A stretch of DNA of 64,000 bases from Mesocricetibacter intestinalis (GCF_004363295.1 NZ_SNYQ01000001.1:124001-188000), one strand, 5' to 3'. Counted from the stretch's first letter, positions 1 through 9,556 are shown. Numbers and translations are program-made. Notes: generated by a model not told the origin, from the sequence alone.

Positions 1-2
1 TC

Positions 3-302
3 CAACCCTTAGCCACCTTGGTTCCCGCCTATGCTACGGCACCGGCATTGATGTACGTCGGTTTGTTGATGCTGAGCAATGTGAGTAAGTTGGATTTTGA
101 CGATTTCGTCGGCGCTATGTCGGGATTAATCTGCGGTGTATTTATTGTCTTAACAGCGAATATCGTTACGGGTATAATGCTCGGGTTTGCATCTCTGGTG
201 ATTGGCCGATTGGTCTGCGGCGATGTGAAAAAACTGAATATAGGGACTGTATTGATTGCCGCGGCTCTGGTAGCATTTTATGCACTGGATTGGGCGATTT
301 AA
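3..302 (+). CDS. NCS2-family purine permease, C-terminal part (cut by window edge)
   Basis: Only the last 100 or so residues are present; the reading frame is open to the left edge, so the gene starts outside the window. The fragment begins with the motif [14 protein letters not shown], typical of the late transmembrane region of AzgA/YgfQ-like adenine, guanine or hypoxanthine permeases of the NCS2 (nucleobase:cation symporter 2) family. About three hydrophobic segments follow, ending ...[10 protein letters not shown]. It would import a purine base across the inner membrane; the exact substrate cannot be read from this fragment. The next gene starts 37 bases after its stop. Confidence 0.75.
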   Translation, partial: QPLATLVPAYATAPALMYVGLLMLSNVSKLDFDDFVGAMSGLICGVFIVLTANIVTGIMLGFASLVIGRLVCGDVKKLNIGTVLIAAALVAFYALDWAI

Positions 303-339
303 GCTATTTTTTATTATTTATTAATTGAAGGAAAATGTA

Positions 340-936
340 ATGAAAACATTGATCAAATTAGGCGGTATTTTATTGTTAACTCTGACCGCGTTAACCGCAT
401 GTAGCGATCCTGCGGCAGATTTAAAAAAACTGCAGAACTGGGATAAAGAAAATGTTGCGACTCAGCAGCAGATTCAGAACGAATTACAGCAAAGTTTGGC
501 AACCTTGAAAGATCCGAAAGATTTGCAACCTATTTTGGATAACTATAAAACCAAAGTTCAGGATTTAGTTAAGAGCTTGGATCAGGTAGAAATCAAAAGT
601 AACGAAATTAAACCGTTAAAAGAGAAAAGCAAACAGGTATTCCTGGCGGCGACCGAAGTTACCGTTGACAGTTTGAATACATTGATTGTTTCCCGTAGCG
701 AAGAAAGCGTACAGGCTTTGAAAGAAAAAACTCAGGCGTTGGAAAAATCCGTAGGAGAACTTTCTAAACTACAATCCGACTTAGAACAGAAATACGGTGA
801 AAAAACCGATGCTGCTAAACCTGCCGCTCCGGCACAAGCTCCACAGGCAGATGCCGCACCGGCACAGACAAACCCGGCCGAAGCGGAAGCTCCTCAGGCG
901 GAACAGGCTCCGGCTCCGGCGGTTGACGCGAAATAA
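340..936 (+). CDS. Putative lipoprotein of unknown function with Ala/Pro-rich tail
   Basis: The product is 198 residues from the ATG at 340, preceded by a good ribosome-binding site (GAAGGA). A TTG 15 bases upstream is in frame but less likely. Residues 1-21 form a lipoprotein signal with lipobox LTAC, Cys21 being the predicted lipidated residue, so the protein should be anchored in a membrane facing the periplasm. The body (about 25-150) is charged, Lys/Glu/Gln rich, and looks like coiled-coil helices. The last 40 residues are a low-complexity Ala-Pro-Gln-Glu tail. I do not recognise a named family. It faces tilS convergently and ends at a shared terminator. Confidence 0.7.
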   Translation: MKTLIKLGGILLLTLTALTACSDPAADLKKLQNWDKENVATQQQIQNELQQSLATLKDPKDLQPILDNYKTKVQDLVKSLDQVEIKSNEIKPLKEKSKQVFLAATEVTVDSLNTLIVSRSEESVQALKEKTQALEKSVGELSKLQSDLEQKYGEKTDAAKPAAPAQAPQADAAPAQTNPAEAEAPQAEQAPAPAVDAK

Positions 937-950
937 TGTTAAGAGATTAA

Positions 951-978
951 AAAATCTCCCTGCGGGGAGATTTTTTTT
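951..978. terminator. Bidirectional intrinsic terminator between lipoprotein gene and tilS
   Basis: AATCTCCC and GGGAGATT form an 8-bp stem with a 4-base loop, followed by eight T on the plus strand and preceded by an A-run that gives a T-run on the minus strand. It lies between two convergent genes and can serve both. Confidence 0.85.
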
Positions 979-1033
979 GGCCGCAATAACGGAAACGGAT
1001 AAGCTCCGGTATTGTAGGGAAAACGACAGTCTT

Positions 1034-2326
1034 TTATACGGAAAAAATATCAAAAAAACCCACCGCACTTTGCAGCTTATCGGCATAGAAAACCAGCGGG
1101 ATACGCTTACGTTGCCAGGGCGGAACCTCCAGCCGCTGCCAGATTTTCTTAATGTCGCGATGAAATTCTCCCCGCGAGCTTGCCACTTTGCCGCTATAGC
1201 CGAAGCGAATTTGTATTTCTTGTTCCGTTAGAGGGAGTTTACTGCATTTGTCTTGCCAGCGAAAAATAAGATGATTTCCTTGTCGCACGACAGTAAGCAG
1301 ACCGAGATTATCGGGTAACCTAATTTCGCCTTCGCCCCCAACGGTAATTCTGAGGTTACTCAGATCCTGAAAGGCGGCGGTGATATATAAGTACTGCCGG
1401 TAACGACGCAGGATATACGGGCCTAAATGAAATTGCGGCATGGCGTCGGGGGCGGAGAAAATAAGATCCTGCCTGAGTTGATGCAGCTGTAGCTCGGAGG
1501 GCATATTTATTTGTAAACGGCTAAACCAGAGGCGTAATAAGGCGCATTGTTTCGGTACGGAAGCCGCATGGAAATCGGCAATATTCAGGCATTGCCGCTG
1601 CGAACAATAACGGCGTTCGAATTCCTCCGCCAGGAGTTCATTCAGCAATTGTTGCTGTTCGAAACAATGCTGTGCGGCCCGTTGTACGGATTTATCAAAA
1701 TGAGGCCAGCGCCGGCGTAGCCGGGGAAGGATGTCATTACGCAAAAAATTACGTTCGTAGCGGTTATCAAGATTACTTTCATCTTCGACCCAGCGCAAAG
1801 AAGGCATTTCCCGTTGCAGATATTCTTCCAGCTGGGGGCGGGAAATATTGAGCAGGGGGCGCAGTAGAGGCATCTGAAATAGATGGCTTCGTACCTGCAT
1901 GGCGCTTAGCCCCTGTAAACCGCTGCCGCGTTTCAGTGCAAGTAAAAAGGTTTCGCTCTGATCCTGTAAATGATGTGCGGTTACCAGGGTTTCCCCCGCC
2001 AGCAGATGGGAGGCTATCGCCCGATAGCGGGCTTCTCTGGCGCCGGCTTCGATTCCCTGCGATTTTTCCACTTTGACCCTTTCGGCGATAAAGGGGATCT
2101 CCAAACTTGCGCACAAGCGGCGGCAATGAGCGAGCCAAGCATCGGCATGAGGACTGAGTGCGTGGTGAATATGGATCGCTCTGAACTCAAAGTGCGGTTG
2201 TTTTTGCCGTAGTTTTGTAAACAGCAGCAACAACGCGGTGGAGTCCAGACCGCCGCTAAAAGCGACCAAAAACCGGCGGCTTCCGCTTTGTTCGATCTGA
2301 TCTTGGAAATCGGAAAATAATGTCAT
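1034..2326 (-). CDS. tilS: tRNA(Ile)-lysidine synthase
   Basis: A 430-residue protein that uses ATP and lysine to convert C34 of the CAU-anticodon tRNA-Ile to lysidine, so that the tRNA reads AUA instead of AUG. It is an essential cytoplasmic enzyme. The PP-loop ATP-binding motif SGGLDS is at residues 24-29 of the N-terminal N-type ATP pyrophosphatase domain; the remainder matches the TilS substrate-binding and C-terminal domains in length. It lies downstream of pdxY on the same strand with a 33-base gap, so the two are probably co-transcribed. Two exact uptake-signal cores (1062, 2189) lie inside the gene. Confidence 0.95.
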   Translation of the reverse strand: MTLFSDFQDQIEQSGSRRFLVAFSGGLDSTALLLLFTKLRQKQPHFEFRAIHIHHALSPHADAWLAHCRRLCASLEIPFIAERVKVEKSQGIEAGAREARYRAIASHLLAGETLVTAHHLQDQSETFLLALKRGSGLQGLSAMQVRSHLFQMPLLRPLLNISRPQLEEYLQREMPSLRWVEDESNLDNRYERNFLRNDILPRLRRRWPHFDKSVQRAAQHCFEQQQLLNELLAEEFERRYCSQRQCLNIADFHAASVPKQCALLRLWFSRLQINMPSELQLHQLRQDLIFSAPDAMPQFHLGPYILRRYRQYLYITAAFQDLSNLRITVGGEGEIRLPDNLGLLTVVRQGNHLIFRWQDKCSKLPLTEQEIQIRFGYSGKVASSRGEFHRDIKKIWQRLEVPPWQRKRIPLVFYADKLQSAVGFFDIFSV

Positions 2327-2359
2327 GCTTAGCCGTGGGTACGCCGAATGTAGCTGATA

Positions 2360-3220
2360 TTAAGCGATTTTTACCGCTTTATACCGGCTGATCGGGTTAA
2401 TAATAAGTTCCCGCGCCGCAATCAGCTGCAATTCGTAGGAATGTTGCTGATAGGTGGTCTGCATTACGTCGTTAACGGCATTGGCGGTATGTTCGAATGC
2501 TGCAATATCGGATTTACCCTGTAATTTATTTGCCAGGAATAATCCGGCGGTTAAATCGCCGACGCCCACAGGTTCACGTTCGAAATAATGCAGCGGACGT
2601 CCGATATGCCAAATTCCTTCTTCATTCGCCAGTAACATTTCGAACTGAGTGCGGTCTTTTCCCGCCTTGTTCAGATGTTTAACCAGTACTTTTTTCGGCC
2701 CTTTGGCTAAAATTGCCCGTGCCGCAGCCACGGCCTGTTCGAAATTTTCCACCGGCAATCCGCTCAGCTCGCGTAATTCCACCAGATTAGGGGTGATAAT
2801 ATCCGCCTCAGACATTGCCTGGTTGATTAAACCTTCTTTCACGCCGTCGGCTACGATACAGCCTTTATCCGGATGCCCCATAACCGGATCGCACAGATAA
2901 ATGGCATTCGGATTTCTTGCTTTTACCTGATGAAAGGCGCGAACGATTTCTTCTACTTGTTCGGCGGAACCTATATAACCGGATACTACCGCATCGCAGT
3001 TTTTCAGCTCGCCGATTTCATCGATACCGCGTAGGATCTCGCCGATTTGTTCTTTGGGTATTACCATTCCCGTCCATTTACCGTACTGGGTATGATTGGA
3101 AAATTGCACCGTATTCAGCGCCCAAACATCAATGCCCATTAACTGCATCGGAAAGGTTGCCGATTTATTACCCGCATAGCCGAACACTACATGGGATTGA
3201 ATTGAAAGTACGTTTTTCAT
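2360..3220 (-). CDS. pdxY: Pyridoxal kinase PdxY
   Basis: A 286-residue ribokinase-fold vitamin B6 salvage kinase that phosphorylates pyridoxal to pyridoxal 5-phosphate in the cytoplasm. The start [20 protein letters not shown] is the typical PdxY/PdxK substrate-binding N-terminus, and [10 protein letters not shown] near residue 220 carries the anion-hole/catalytic Asp. The divergence of the first half (HVVFGYAGN) and the length favour PdxY over PdxK. It is followed closely by tilS on the same strand and separated from accA by a terminator. Confidence 0.93.
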   Translation of the reverse strand: MKNVLSIQSHVVFGYAGNKSATFPMQLMGIDVWALNTVQFSNHTQYGKWTGMVIPKEQIGEILRGIDEIGELKNCDAVVSGYIGSAEQVEEIVRAFHQVKARNPNAIYLCDPVMGHPDKGCIVADGVKEGLINQAMSEADIITPNLVELRELSGLPVENFEQAVAAARAILAKGPKKVLVKHLNKAGKDRTQFEMLLANEEGIWHIGRPLHYFEREPVGVGDLTAGLFLANKLQGKSDIAAFEHTANAVNDVMQTTYQQHSYELQLIAARELIINPISRYKAVKIA

Positions 3221-3251
3221 AATATTCCTTGCTTAAGCATCGAGTTTGCAA

Positions 3252-3284
3252 AAATAAAAAAGCGGTAAAAAAGACCGCTCTTTT
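3252..3284 (-). terminator. Terminator after accA, built on a variant uptake sequence
   Basis: AGCGGT and ACCGCT pair across a 7-base loop and are flanked by A/T runs on both sides. Read on the minus strand the hairpin follows the accA stop and ends in a T-rich run. The right arm is part of the nonamer AAGAGCGGT (minus strand). Confidence 0.75.
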
Positions 3285-3298
3285 GTAAATAGTGGTAA

Positions 3299-4255
3299 TC
3301 AGCAGTAGCCGTAAGCCATCAGACGTTGATAACGGCGTTCCAGCAGACTTTCCTTGTCCAGAATATCCAGTTCGGTTAGGTCCGCCAGTAAACGCTGTTT
3401 CAGATTCTGCGCCATTTCTTCATATTGACGATGAGCGCCGCCCAGAGGCTCCTGCACAATGCTGTCGATAAGTCCCAGTTCCTGCAGACGAGGGGCGGTT
3501 AAGCCCATAACTTCCGCCGCGGTAGATGCTTTATCCGCGCTTTTCCATAAAATGGAGGCGCAGCCTTCCGGTGAAATAACGGAATAGGTGCTGTATTGCA
3601 ACATATTGACTTTGTCGCCTACGCCGATGGCCAGCGCACCGCCCGATCCTCCTTCGCCGATGACGGTACAGATAACGGGAACCTTCAGGGTGGACATTTC
3701 ACGCAGGTTGCGCGCAATGGCTTCCGACTGGCCGCGTTCTTCCGCACCGACGCCGGGATAAGCCCCCGGGGTATCAATAAAGGTGATAATCGGCAAATTA
3801 AAGCGTTCTGCCATCTGCATTAAGCGCAGCGCCTTGCGATAACCTTCAGGTGCAGGCATGCCGAAATTACGCATGACCTTTTCTTTCACCGAACGGCCTT
3901 TCTGATGGCCGATAACCATTACCGGGCGACCGTTTAAACGAGCCGGTCCGCCCACGATGGCTTTGTCGTCGGCAAAGGCGCGATCTCCCGCCAGTTCGTC
4001 GAAATCGGTAAAAATATGTTGAATATAATCCAGGGTATAAGGGCGATTCGGATGGCGGGCCATGCGGGAAACCTGCCAAGCGTCCAGATTGGCGAAGGTT
4101 TTTTGGGTAAGCTCCGCACATTTTTTCTGCAGACGTTTAATTTCATCGTCAAGATTGATGCTGTTATCCTGCTCGGTAACCGCTCGTAGGGATTCAATCT
4201 TGGCTTCCAGTTCAGCGATAGGCAATTCGAAATCTAAATATTCTTGTTGGCTCAT
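3299..4255 (-). CDS. accA: Acetyl-CoA carboxylase carboxyltransferase subunit alpha
   Basis: A 318-residue alpha subunit that, together with AccD, transfers the carboxyl group from biotin (AccB) to acetyl-CoA, giving malonyl-CoA for fatty-acid synthesis. The start [20 protein letters not shown] is the standard AccA N-terminus; an open frame extends 23 codons upstream but has no homologous look, and a ribosome-binding AGGA lies before the ATG at 4255. The glycine-rich [15 protein letters not shown] belongs to the crotonase-like carboxyltransferase core. The gene stands alone between two intergenic regions. Confidence 0.96.
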   Translation of the reverse strand: MSQQEYLDFELPIAELEAKIESLRAVTEQDNSINLDDEIKRLQKKCAELTQKTFANLDAWQVSRMARHPNRPYTLDYIQHIFTDFDELAGDRAFADDKAIVGGPARLNGRPVMVIGHQKGRSVKEKVMRNFGMPAPEGYRKALRLMQMAERFNLPIITFIDTPGAYPGVGAEERGQSEAIARNLREMSTLKVPVICTVIGEGGSGGALAIGVGDKVNMLQYSTYSVISPEGCASILWKSADKASTAAEVMGLTAPRLQELGLIDSIVQEPLGGAHRQYEEMAQNLKQRLLADLTELDILDKESLLERRYQRLMAYGYC

Positions 4256-4450
4256 TTTTCTAATCCTAAGTTTGCCCGAATCAAAACAATAACGCACTTT
4301 ACCAATATTTCGGCAAGGGTGCAAACACGCCGTGCATTGTATGTCTTTTTGCGCAAAAATGCAGTTAAATTCTCGGCCGGCGTTAATTCGGCGGTTAATC
4401 GGGACTGTTAATTAAGTGGGTACGCCGAGGAAAAAATCATGGGATTTTCG

Positions 4451-4459
4451 ACCGCACTT
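4451..4459 (-). repeat. DNA uptake signal core
   Basis: Exact copy of the Haemophilus-type uptake core AAGTGCGGT on the minus strand, in the gap between accA and cobB. Confidence 0.85.
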
Positions 4460-4478
4460 TAGTTCTTATCCGCGAGCA

Positions 4479-5198
4479 TCAATGGCTCAAACGGGCAATA
4501 AAGTCCTGCACGAAATCCGGTACGATTTCGCCCGCTTTGCCGTAATAGGCGCGGCTGAAAGAGGATTTTACCAGGCTTGGCTCAAGATTTAGCTCAATGG
4601 TCTCGGCCCCTTGCAACTGCGCCTCGCGGGCAAACCCTGCGGCCGGGTAAACATTACCCGAGGTGCCGATGGAGATAAAATAATCGCATTGTGCCAATGC
4701 CTGATAAATTCTGTCCATTTCCAGCGGCATTTCGCCGAACCAGACGATATGCGGGCGTAATACTTGCGGCGGGCGGCAGCAACTACAGCGATCATGTTGC
4801 TCGATATCCCCCTGCCAGGCATATATTTTATCCGAGCGTACACAGCGTACTTTCAGTAATTCGCCGTGCATATGAATCAGGTTTTTTGAACCGGCCCGCT
4901 CATGTAAATTGTCCACATTTTGGGTAACCAGTAAAAAATGGGAACCGAGTTTTTTTTCCAGTTCCGCCAATGCCAGATGGGCGGGATTCGGAGATACGGC
5001 GGGATCGAAGAGTTTACGCCGCCGGGCATTATAAAATTCCCGTACCAGAGTGGGATTGCGCCGGAATCCTTCCGGTGTGGCCACATCTTCCACCTGATGA
5101 TCTTCCCATAATCCGTCTTCCGCGCGGAAGGTGCGAATGCCCGATTCGGCGGAAATTCCGGCGCCGGTCAGTACCACGACTTTAGGTAATTTATCCAT
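4479..5198 (-). CDS. cobB: NAD-dependent protein deacylase (sirtuin)
   Basis: A 239-residue class III sirtuin that uses NAD+ to remove acetyl or succinyl groups from lysines of cytoplasmic proteins. [14 protein letters not shown] (NAD binding) starts near residue 12, [12 protein letters not shown] and the catalytic-His motif HMHGEL follow, and CSCC supplies zinc ligands. [10 protein letters not shown] contains the Tyr-x-x-Arg pair known to bind acidic acyl groups, so desuccinylase activity is likely. I chose the ATG at 5198 because it aligns with the short E. coli CobB form and because it overlaps the stop of the upstream gene as TAATG; an ATG at 5207 is the alternative. Confidence 0.93.
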   Translation of the reverse strand: MDKLPKVVVLTGAGISAESGIRTFRAEDGLWEDHQVEDVATPEGFRRNPTLVREFYNARRRKLFDPAVSPNPAHLALAELEKKLGSHFLLVTQNVDNLHERAGSKNLIHMHGELLKVRCVRSDKIYAWQGDIEQHDRCSCCRPPQVLRPHIVWFGEMPLEMDRIYQALAQCDYFISIGTSGNVYPAAGFAREAQLQGAETIELNLEPSLVKSSFSRAYYGKAGEIVPDFVQDFIARLSH

Positions 5199-5815
5199 TA
5201 TTTGCATCCGTTAAACCATGCGACATAATCAAATTTATCATAATATTTTTTCCCCGTTAATCCGCAAAACTCAAATAAATCGCCGACCTGCCCCTGTTGT
5301 TCGAAGCCTTTAATATAAAAGGCGGCGTTAAATTCCGGATAGTTTTGATGGGTAAATACCACTTTATTTTCGAAAGGCAGCTGATCAAAGGCTTTTAAGT
5401 CCGCATAGCTGCAACCGTCCCGATCGGTCATCATAATAAAAGGCGCGGTTAAATTCATACGAGCCGAACGTTGCTGCCATTTTGTCCGCGCTTCCTGTGC
5501 ATCGGCATAATGCATAAAATGAATGCGGATATCCTCCAGTTGTGCCACGGGGTAGGGCTTATCCGTACGGATAAAGTGCAGTTCCTGATGGCGGTAATAT
5601 TCGATACGTTGTAGATATTTAATAAAATCCGCCGGCGTCAGATAGAGGTTAACGAAGGGGGAATTAAACTTCAGTCCCAGATCGTGCAGAATAAGCGCAC
5701 CGTTACAGTTGGCAGAAAGTAGGGTTATATCTTGATTGCGCAGTTTTTGACCGAGTCGAGGATTAATGATCCGGCGACATAACCTATTCCAGCCGCGGCC
5801 TAGTTTGTTTAGCAT
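5198..5815 (-). CDS. DUF1919 family protein
   Basis: A 205-residue protein resembling the DUF1919 family, whose members are often annotated as exopolysaccharide or capsule biosynthesis proteins and suspected acyltransferases; no activity is established. I see no signal peptide or clear membrane segment. Conserved-looking features include [20 protein letters not shown] near residue 35 and the aromatic end [20 protein letters not shown]. Its stop codon overlaps the cobB start by one base, so the two are translationally coupled. No sugar-transferase or capsule gene is nearby. Confidence 0.7.
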   Translation of the reverse strand: MLNKLGRGWNRLCRRIINPRLGQKLRNQDITLLSANCNGALILHDLGLKFNSPFVNLYLTPADFIKYLQRIEYYRHQELHFIRTDKPYPVAQLEDIRIHFMHYADAQEARTKWQQRSARMNLTAPFIMMTDRDGCSYADLKAFDQLPFENKVVFTHQNYPEFNAAFYIKGFEQQGQVGDLFEFCGLTGKKYYDKFDYVAWFNGCK

Positions 5816-5917
5816 AAAATGAATATCCCGAGATGCTCTGTGATTAGTCTTGATTTTATCCTAAATAACGGGAAATACAATGCGCCTTAAACTTGGATAG
5901 GTTTGAAGCTAAGGGAG

Positions 5918-5949
5918 AAAAATAAAAGGTGCGCCTGAAAGCACACCTT
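5918..5949 (-). terminator. Terminator after iolA
   Basis: On the minus strand a 9-bp stem starting AAGGTG (with one G-T wobble) and a 6-base loop is followed by TTTTATTTTTC. It sits 28 bases beyond the iolA stop. Confidence 0.75.
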
Positions 5950-5976
5950 AACGCCTAAAGGAACAGATTTATGCCC

Positions 5977-7485
5977 TTATAATGTCGGCATACTGAAAGC
6001 GGCGTGTTCCAGATGAAATTTATTTGGCCAACGGGTGGTTACGGTTTTCATTTTAGTGTAAAAACGTACGCCGTCCGTACCATAAACGTTCAGGGTGGCA
6101 TAGGCGGAATGTTTCCAGCCGCCGAAGCAATGGAAGGACATAGGCACCGGAATAGGAACATTTACCCCCACCATGCCGGCCTGCACATGATAGGCGAATT
6201 CCCGCGCGGTACCGCCGTCGGCGGTGAAAATCGCGGTACCGTTACCGAAGGGATGCTCGTTGATCAGCTTCATCGCCTGTTCAAAGCTTTTGGCTCTGAC
6301 GATGCCTAATACCGGCCCGAAAATTTCTTCTTTATAGATCACCATATCCGGAGTTACATGATCAAATAGCGTACCGCCGATAAAGTATCCCTCTTCATAT
6401 CCTTTCGGTTTTTTACCCCGTCCGTCCACCAATAGGGTTGCGCCCTCTTTCACCCCCTGATCAATATAAGAGGTAACCTTATCTAAGTGCTGTTGACTGA
6501 TTAAAGGACCGAAATCCATTTCTTTTTCGCCGGCCGGTACAATTCCCGGGCCATAGCGCAGGCTTTCTACTCTCGGTTTAAGTGCGGCGACCAGTTTATC
6601 CGCCGTCGCATCATCAATAGTAACCACTAACGGCAACGCCATACAACGTTCGCCCGCCGCTCCGAAAGCTGCGCCTAAGATGGCGTTAACCGCACTGTCT
6701 ATATCGGCGTCTGGCATGACTAAGCCGTGGTTTTTCGCTGCACCCAACGCCTGAACGCGTTTACCATGTTCCGAAGCTATTTTATAGACTTGCGCGGCCA
6801 CTTTAGTCGAACCGACAAAGCTGACGGCCTGCACCCGGGGATCACGCAGTAAAATTTCGTTATCCTGACGTTCGCCGTGTACTACGTTGAATACGCCGTC
6901 GGGCAGCCCGGCTTCTGTTAGTAATTCGGCCAGGCGTACCGACAGTGAAGGATCGGCTTTCGCCGGTTTTAAAATAAAGGTATTGCCGCAGGCCAAGGAA
7001 ATAGGGAACATCCACATCGGTACCATGGCAGGAAAGTTGAAGGGGGTAATACCTATGGTTACGCCCAGAGGCTGCATACTGGAGTGAATATCTATACCGG
7101 TACCCGCCTGTTCGGAAAATTCTCCTTTTAATAAATGCGGGATACCGCAGGCAAATTCTACTACTTCTAATCCTCTGGTCAGCTCGCCGCAGGCATCCGA
7201 ATAGACTTTACCATGTTCTTCGCTGATTAAACGCGCCAGTGCGTCCCAGTCCCGTTGCAGCAATTCTTTAAATTTAAATAAAATTCTGGCGCGTTTTAAG
7301 GGGGAGGTCGCCGCCCAAGCGGGGAATGCATTATAGGCGGCTTGGGTAGCCGCTTCTACATCCTCTGCCGTACTCATACGTACCTGGCGGATTTGTTTTC
7401 CCGTGGCTGGATTAAAAATCGGCCAGATTTGATCACTTTTACTTTCTGCGTGCTTACCATTAATAAAATTATGTACGGTTTCCAT
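5977..7485 (-). CDS. iolA: CoA-acylating methylmalonate-semialdehyde/malonate-semialdehyde dehydrogenase
   Basis: A 502-residue aldehyde dehydrogenase performing the last step of inositol breakdown: malonate semialdehyde + CoA + NAD+ to acetyl-CoA + CO2 + NADH. The NAD-binding stretch ITPFNFPAMVPMWMFP and the catalytic cysteine in GERCMALPLVV (near residue 285) fit the MMSDH subfamily. The start METVHNFINGKH at 7485 has the ribosome site AAGGAG; an in-frame ATG six codons upstream lacks one. It is divergent from iolB and transcribed alone. Because valine-catabolic mmsA is a close relative, the iol setting is what decides the role. Confidence 0.93.
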   Translation of the reverse strand: METVHNFINGKHAESKSDQIWPIFNPATGKQIRQVRMSTAEDVEAATQAAYNAFPAWAATSPLKRARILFKFKELLQRDWDALARLISEEHGKVYSDACGELTRGLEVVEFACGIPHLLKGEFSEQAGTGIDIHSSMQPLGVTIGITPFNFPAMVPMWMFPISLACGNTFILKPAKADPSLSVRLAELLTEAGLPDGVFNVVHGERQDNEILLRDPRVQAVSFVGSTKVAAQVYKIASEHGKRVQALGAAKNHGLVMPDADIDSAVNAILGAAFGAAGERCMALPLVVTIDDATADKLVAALKPRVESLRYGPGIVPAGEKEMDFGPLISQQHLDKVTSYIDQGVKEGATLLVDGRGKKPKGYEEGYFIGGTLFDHVTPDMVIYKEEIFGPVLGIVRAKSFEQAMKLINEHPFGNGTAIFTADGGTAREFAYHVQAGMVGVNVPIPVPMSFHCFGGWKHSAYATLNVYGTDGVRFYTKMKTVTTRWPNKFHLEHAAFSMPTL

Positions 7486-7577
7486 TATTTGCTCCTTATG
7501 CATCTTTCTATGAAATGAATATTTTTCAAATTCATAAAATAGAATATTTATTTTAATAAATCAATCTTGATTTGCTC

Positions 7578-7603
7578 TTTTTTGAAATAAAAATTTCATT
7601 TTG
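7578..7603. promoter_or_regulatory. Candidate operator in the iolA-iolB divergent region (box 1)
   Basis: Contains the perfect palindrome TGAAAT-AAAA-ATTTCA (7583-7598), preceded by a T-run. A near-identical copy is found before iolD at 13145-13165 on the opposite strand (common string TTTTTGAAATAAAAATTT). Recurrence at both divergent iol control regions makes it a candidate binding site for IolR, the RpiR-type regulator encoded in the cluster; the assignment is inference. Confidence 0.5.
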
Positions 7604-7617
7604 TCGGTGAGATCCGA

Positions 7618-7642
7618 TTTTTGAAAAAATTTTATAGATCAA
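7618..7642. promoter_or_regulatory. Candidate operator in the iolA-iolB divergent region (box 2)
   Basis: On the minus strand this reads TTGATCTAT followed directly by AAAATTTTTTCAA. The same two parts occur before iolD (13127-13165), there separated by 11 extra bases. It lies 49-73 bases before the iolB start. Confidence 0.45.
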
Positions 7643-7690
7643 TTCGGTTAAAAGGGTATGATTTAATCTATGGCTGATAAGGAGGGGAAA

Positions 7691-8524
7691 ATGAGCTATT
7701 TACTGTCAAAATCAAGAAAAGATAATCCCGCCGAGAACGGTGAAGTACAAAAAATTACCCCGCAAAGTGCGGGATGGGAATATGTGGGTTTTGAAATGTA
7801 TCATCTAAAATCCCAACAGGATTTAACGTTGAATACGGAGGATACCGAACTCTGTCTGGTGATGGTGGCCGGTAAGGCGGTGGTGAGTGTAGACGGGCAA
7901 AGTTTCGGGGAAATCGGTAATCGGCGCACGCCTTTTGAGAAAATTCCGCCCTATGCACTTTATGTTCCGCATGATCGGGAAATCCGGGTGATTGCCCGGA
8001 CCGATGCGGAAATCGCCATATGTCGAGCGCCGAGTCGAGGCGATTTAGGGGTACGTTTAATTACGCCGGAGCAAATCGGGGTTGAACGCAGAGGTTTCGG
8101 CCATAATAAACGTTTGGTACATAATATTCTGCCCGAAACGGAGGCTGCGGACGCCTTACTGGTGGTTGAAGTGTTTACCGATGAAGGCTGCACCAGTTCT
8201 TATCCGAGTCATAAGCATGATCAGAAAAATTCGGCACAGGAAACCTATTTGGAAGAAACCTACTATCATCGCTTTGATCCGCCGCAGGGATTTGCCTTGC
8301 AGCGGGTTTATACCGATGACAGAAGCCTGGACGAATGTATGGCGGTATATGACGGCGATGTCGTTCAGGTGCCGAAAGGTTATCATCCGGTTGCAACCAT
8401 TGCGGGCTATAATAATTATTATCTGAATGTTATGGCTGGGCCGGTTCGAAAATGGTGCTTCAGTTGGGAAGCGGATCATGCTTGGATTAACAGTCGCGAA
8501 TATGCGGAAAAATCGGAACAATAA
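7691..8524 (+). CDS. iolB: 5-deoxy-glucuronate isomerase
   Basis: A 277-residue bicupin enzyme converting 5-deoxy-D-glucuronate to 2-deoxy-5-keto-D-gluconate, the product of IolD and the substrate of the IolC kinase. Metal-ligand candidates are SHKHD with the following EETYYH, and VPKGYHPV, the usual HxH...E...H cupin set. The start at 7691 is chosen for its very strong ribosome site GGAGGGG; the ATG at 7670 overlaps this site and is unlikely. It is followed by a terminator and then by iolR. Confidence 0.94.
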   Translation: MSYLLSKSRKDNPAENGEVQKITPQSAGWEYVGFEMYHLKSQQDLTLNTEDTELCLVMVAGKAVVSVDGQSFGEIGNRRTPFEKIPPYALYVPHDREIRVIARTDAEIAICRAPSRGDLGVRLITPEQIGVERRGFGHNKRLVHNILPETEAADALLVVEVFTDEGCTSSYPSHKHDQKNSAQETYLEETYYHRFDPPQGFALQRVYTDDRSLDECMAVYDGDVVQVPKGYHPVATIAGYNNYYLNVMAGPVRKWCFSWEADHAWINSREYAEKSEQ

Positions 8525-8537
8525 AAATTGTATCCTA

Positions 8538-8577
8538 AGCGGTGGTTTAACTGGCAAATCACCGCTCTTTTTTTTAT
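8538..8577 (+). terminator. Terminator between iolB and iolR
   Basis: AGCGGTG and CACCGCT form a 7-bp stem (loop 15 bases), followed by CTTTTTTTTTT. The right arm carries the variant uptake nonamer (AAGAGCGGT on the minus strand at 8561-8569). It suggests iolR has its own promoter. Confidence 0.8.
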
Positions 8578-8704
8578 TATAGTCAGGGACTATTGATAAT
8601 CTATAAATTAATGATATTACCGTTTAAAATTATGACCAAGTCTTTGAGCTGTTTTGCCTGCGAAGGCAGATCAAGACATTTATTCAATCGGTTAAGAGGC
8701 AAAT

Positions 8705-9544
8705 ATGGAAGAAAATGCTCAGCTAAAAGATTTGCAAAATCAGATTCGCGCCCGATATGACGATTTAAGTAAGCGTTTAAAACAGGTTGCACAATATATT
8801 CTGGATAATAGCGATAGTATTGTATTTGATACGGTTGCGGTGATTGCGCAAAAGGCCAAGGTACCTCCTTCCACTCTGATTCGGTTTGCCGCCGAATTCG
8901 GTTTTTCCGGTTTTAATGAAATGAAGCAGTTGTTCCGTGAAAATCTGATGGAGAAGACCACGAATTATACGGAACGGCTCCAACTTTCGAATAAATTAAA
9001 TAAACAACATAACAGTGCCGCCGACAATATTTTGTCGATTTTTGCTCAGGCGAACGGGCAGGCGTTGCGACAGCTGGACACCGAGGATAATATCGGCCTG
9101 CTGCATTCGGCGGCAAAGCTTTTGATGCAGGCGAATAATATTTTTATTATCGGCTTAAAACGCTCTTTCAGCGTCGCTTGCTATTTAAATTACGCTCTGC
9201 AACATTTGGATTGCCGTTCTTTTGTAATCGACGGGCAGGGCGGAATGTTTGACGAACAGCTTAATCAGGTGAAAGCGGGGGATGTGATTGTGGTGATCAG
9301 TTTTTCACCCTATGCGGACGAAACCCTGAATATTGTTAATATCGCCGCACAGAAAGGCATTAAGCAAATTGCTATTACGGACAGTCAAATCAGCCCGCTG
9401 CTTGCTTTTAGCGATATATCTTTCATTATTAAAGAAGCACAGGTATTGGGATTCCGTTCTCAATGTTCGACCATGACCTTAGTGCAAAGCCTCGCCATTA
9501 CGATCGGGTTGGAAAAGAATCCGGCCGAAAGGGGAACGGATTGA
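8705..9544 (+). CDS. iolR: RpiR-family transcriptional regulator of the inositol cluster
   Basis: A 279-residue regulator with an N-terminal helix-turn-helix of the RpiR type (about 1-80, including KVPPSTLIRFAAEFGFSGF) and a C-terminal SIS sugar-phosphate-binding domain (about 115-260, GLKRSFSVACYLNYAL and VVISFSPYADETLNI). RpiR-type IolR repressors of Salmonella and rhizobia respond to inositol intermediates. It lies inside the iol cluster between two terminators and convergent to iolC, so it is the natural local regulator; DNA-binding sites are inferred, not shown. Confidence 0.88.
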   Translation: MEENAQLKDLQNQIRARYDDLSKRLKQVAQYILDNSDSIVFDTVAVIAQKAKVPPSTLIRFAAEFGFSGFNEMKQLFRENLMEKTTNYTERLQLSNKLNKQHNSAADNILSIFAQANGQALRQLDTEDNIGLLHSAAKLLMQANNIFIIGLKRSFSVACYLNYALQHLDCRSFVIDGQGGMFDEQLNQVKAGDVIVVISFSPYADETLNIVNIAAQKGIKQIAITDSQISPLLAFSDISFIIKEAQVLGFRSQCSTMTLVQSLAITIGLEKNPAERGTD

Positions 9545-9556
9545 TTAAGGATAGAT

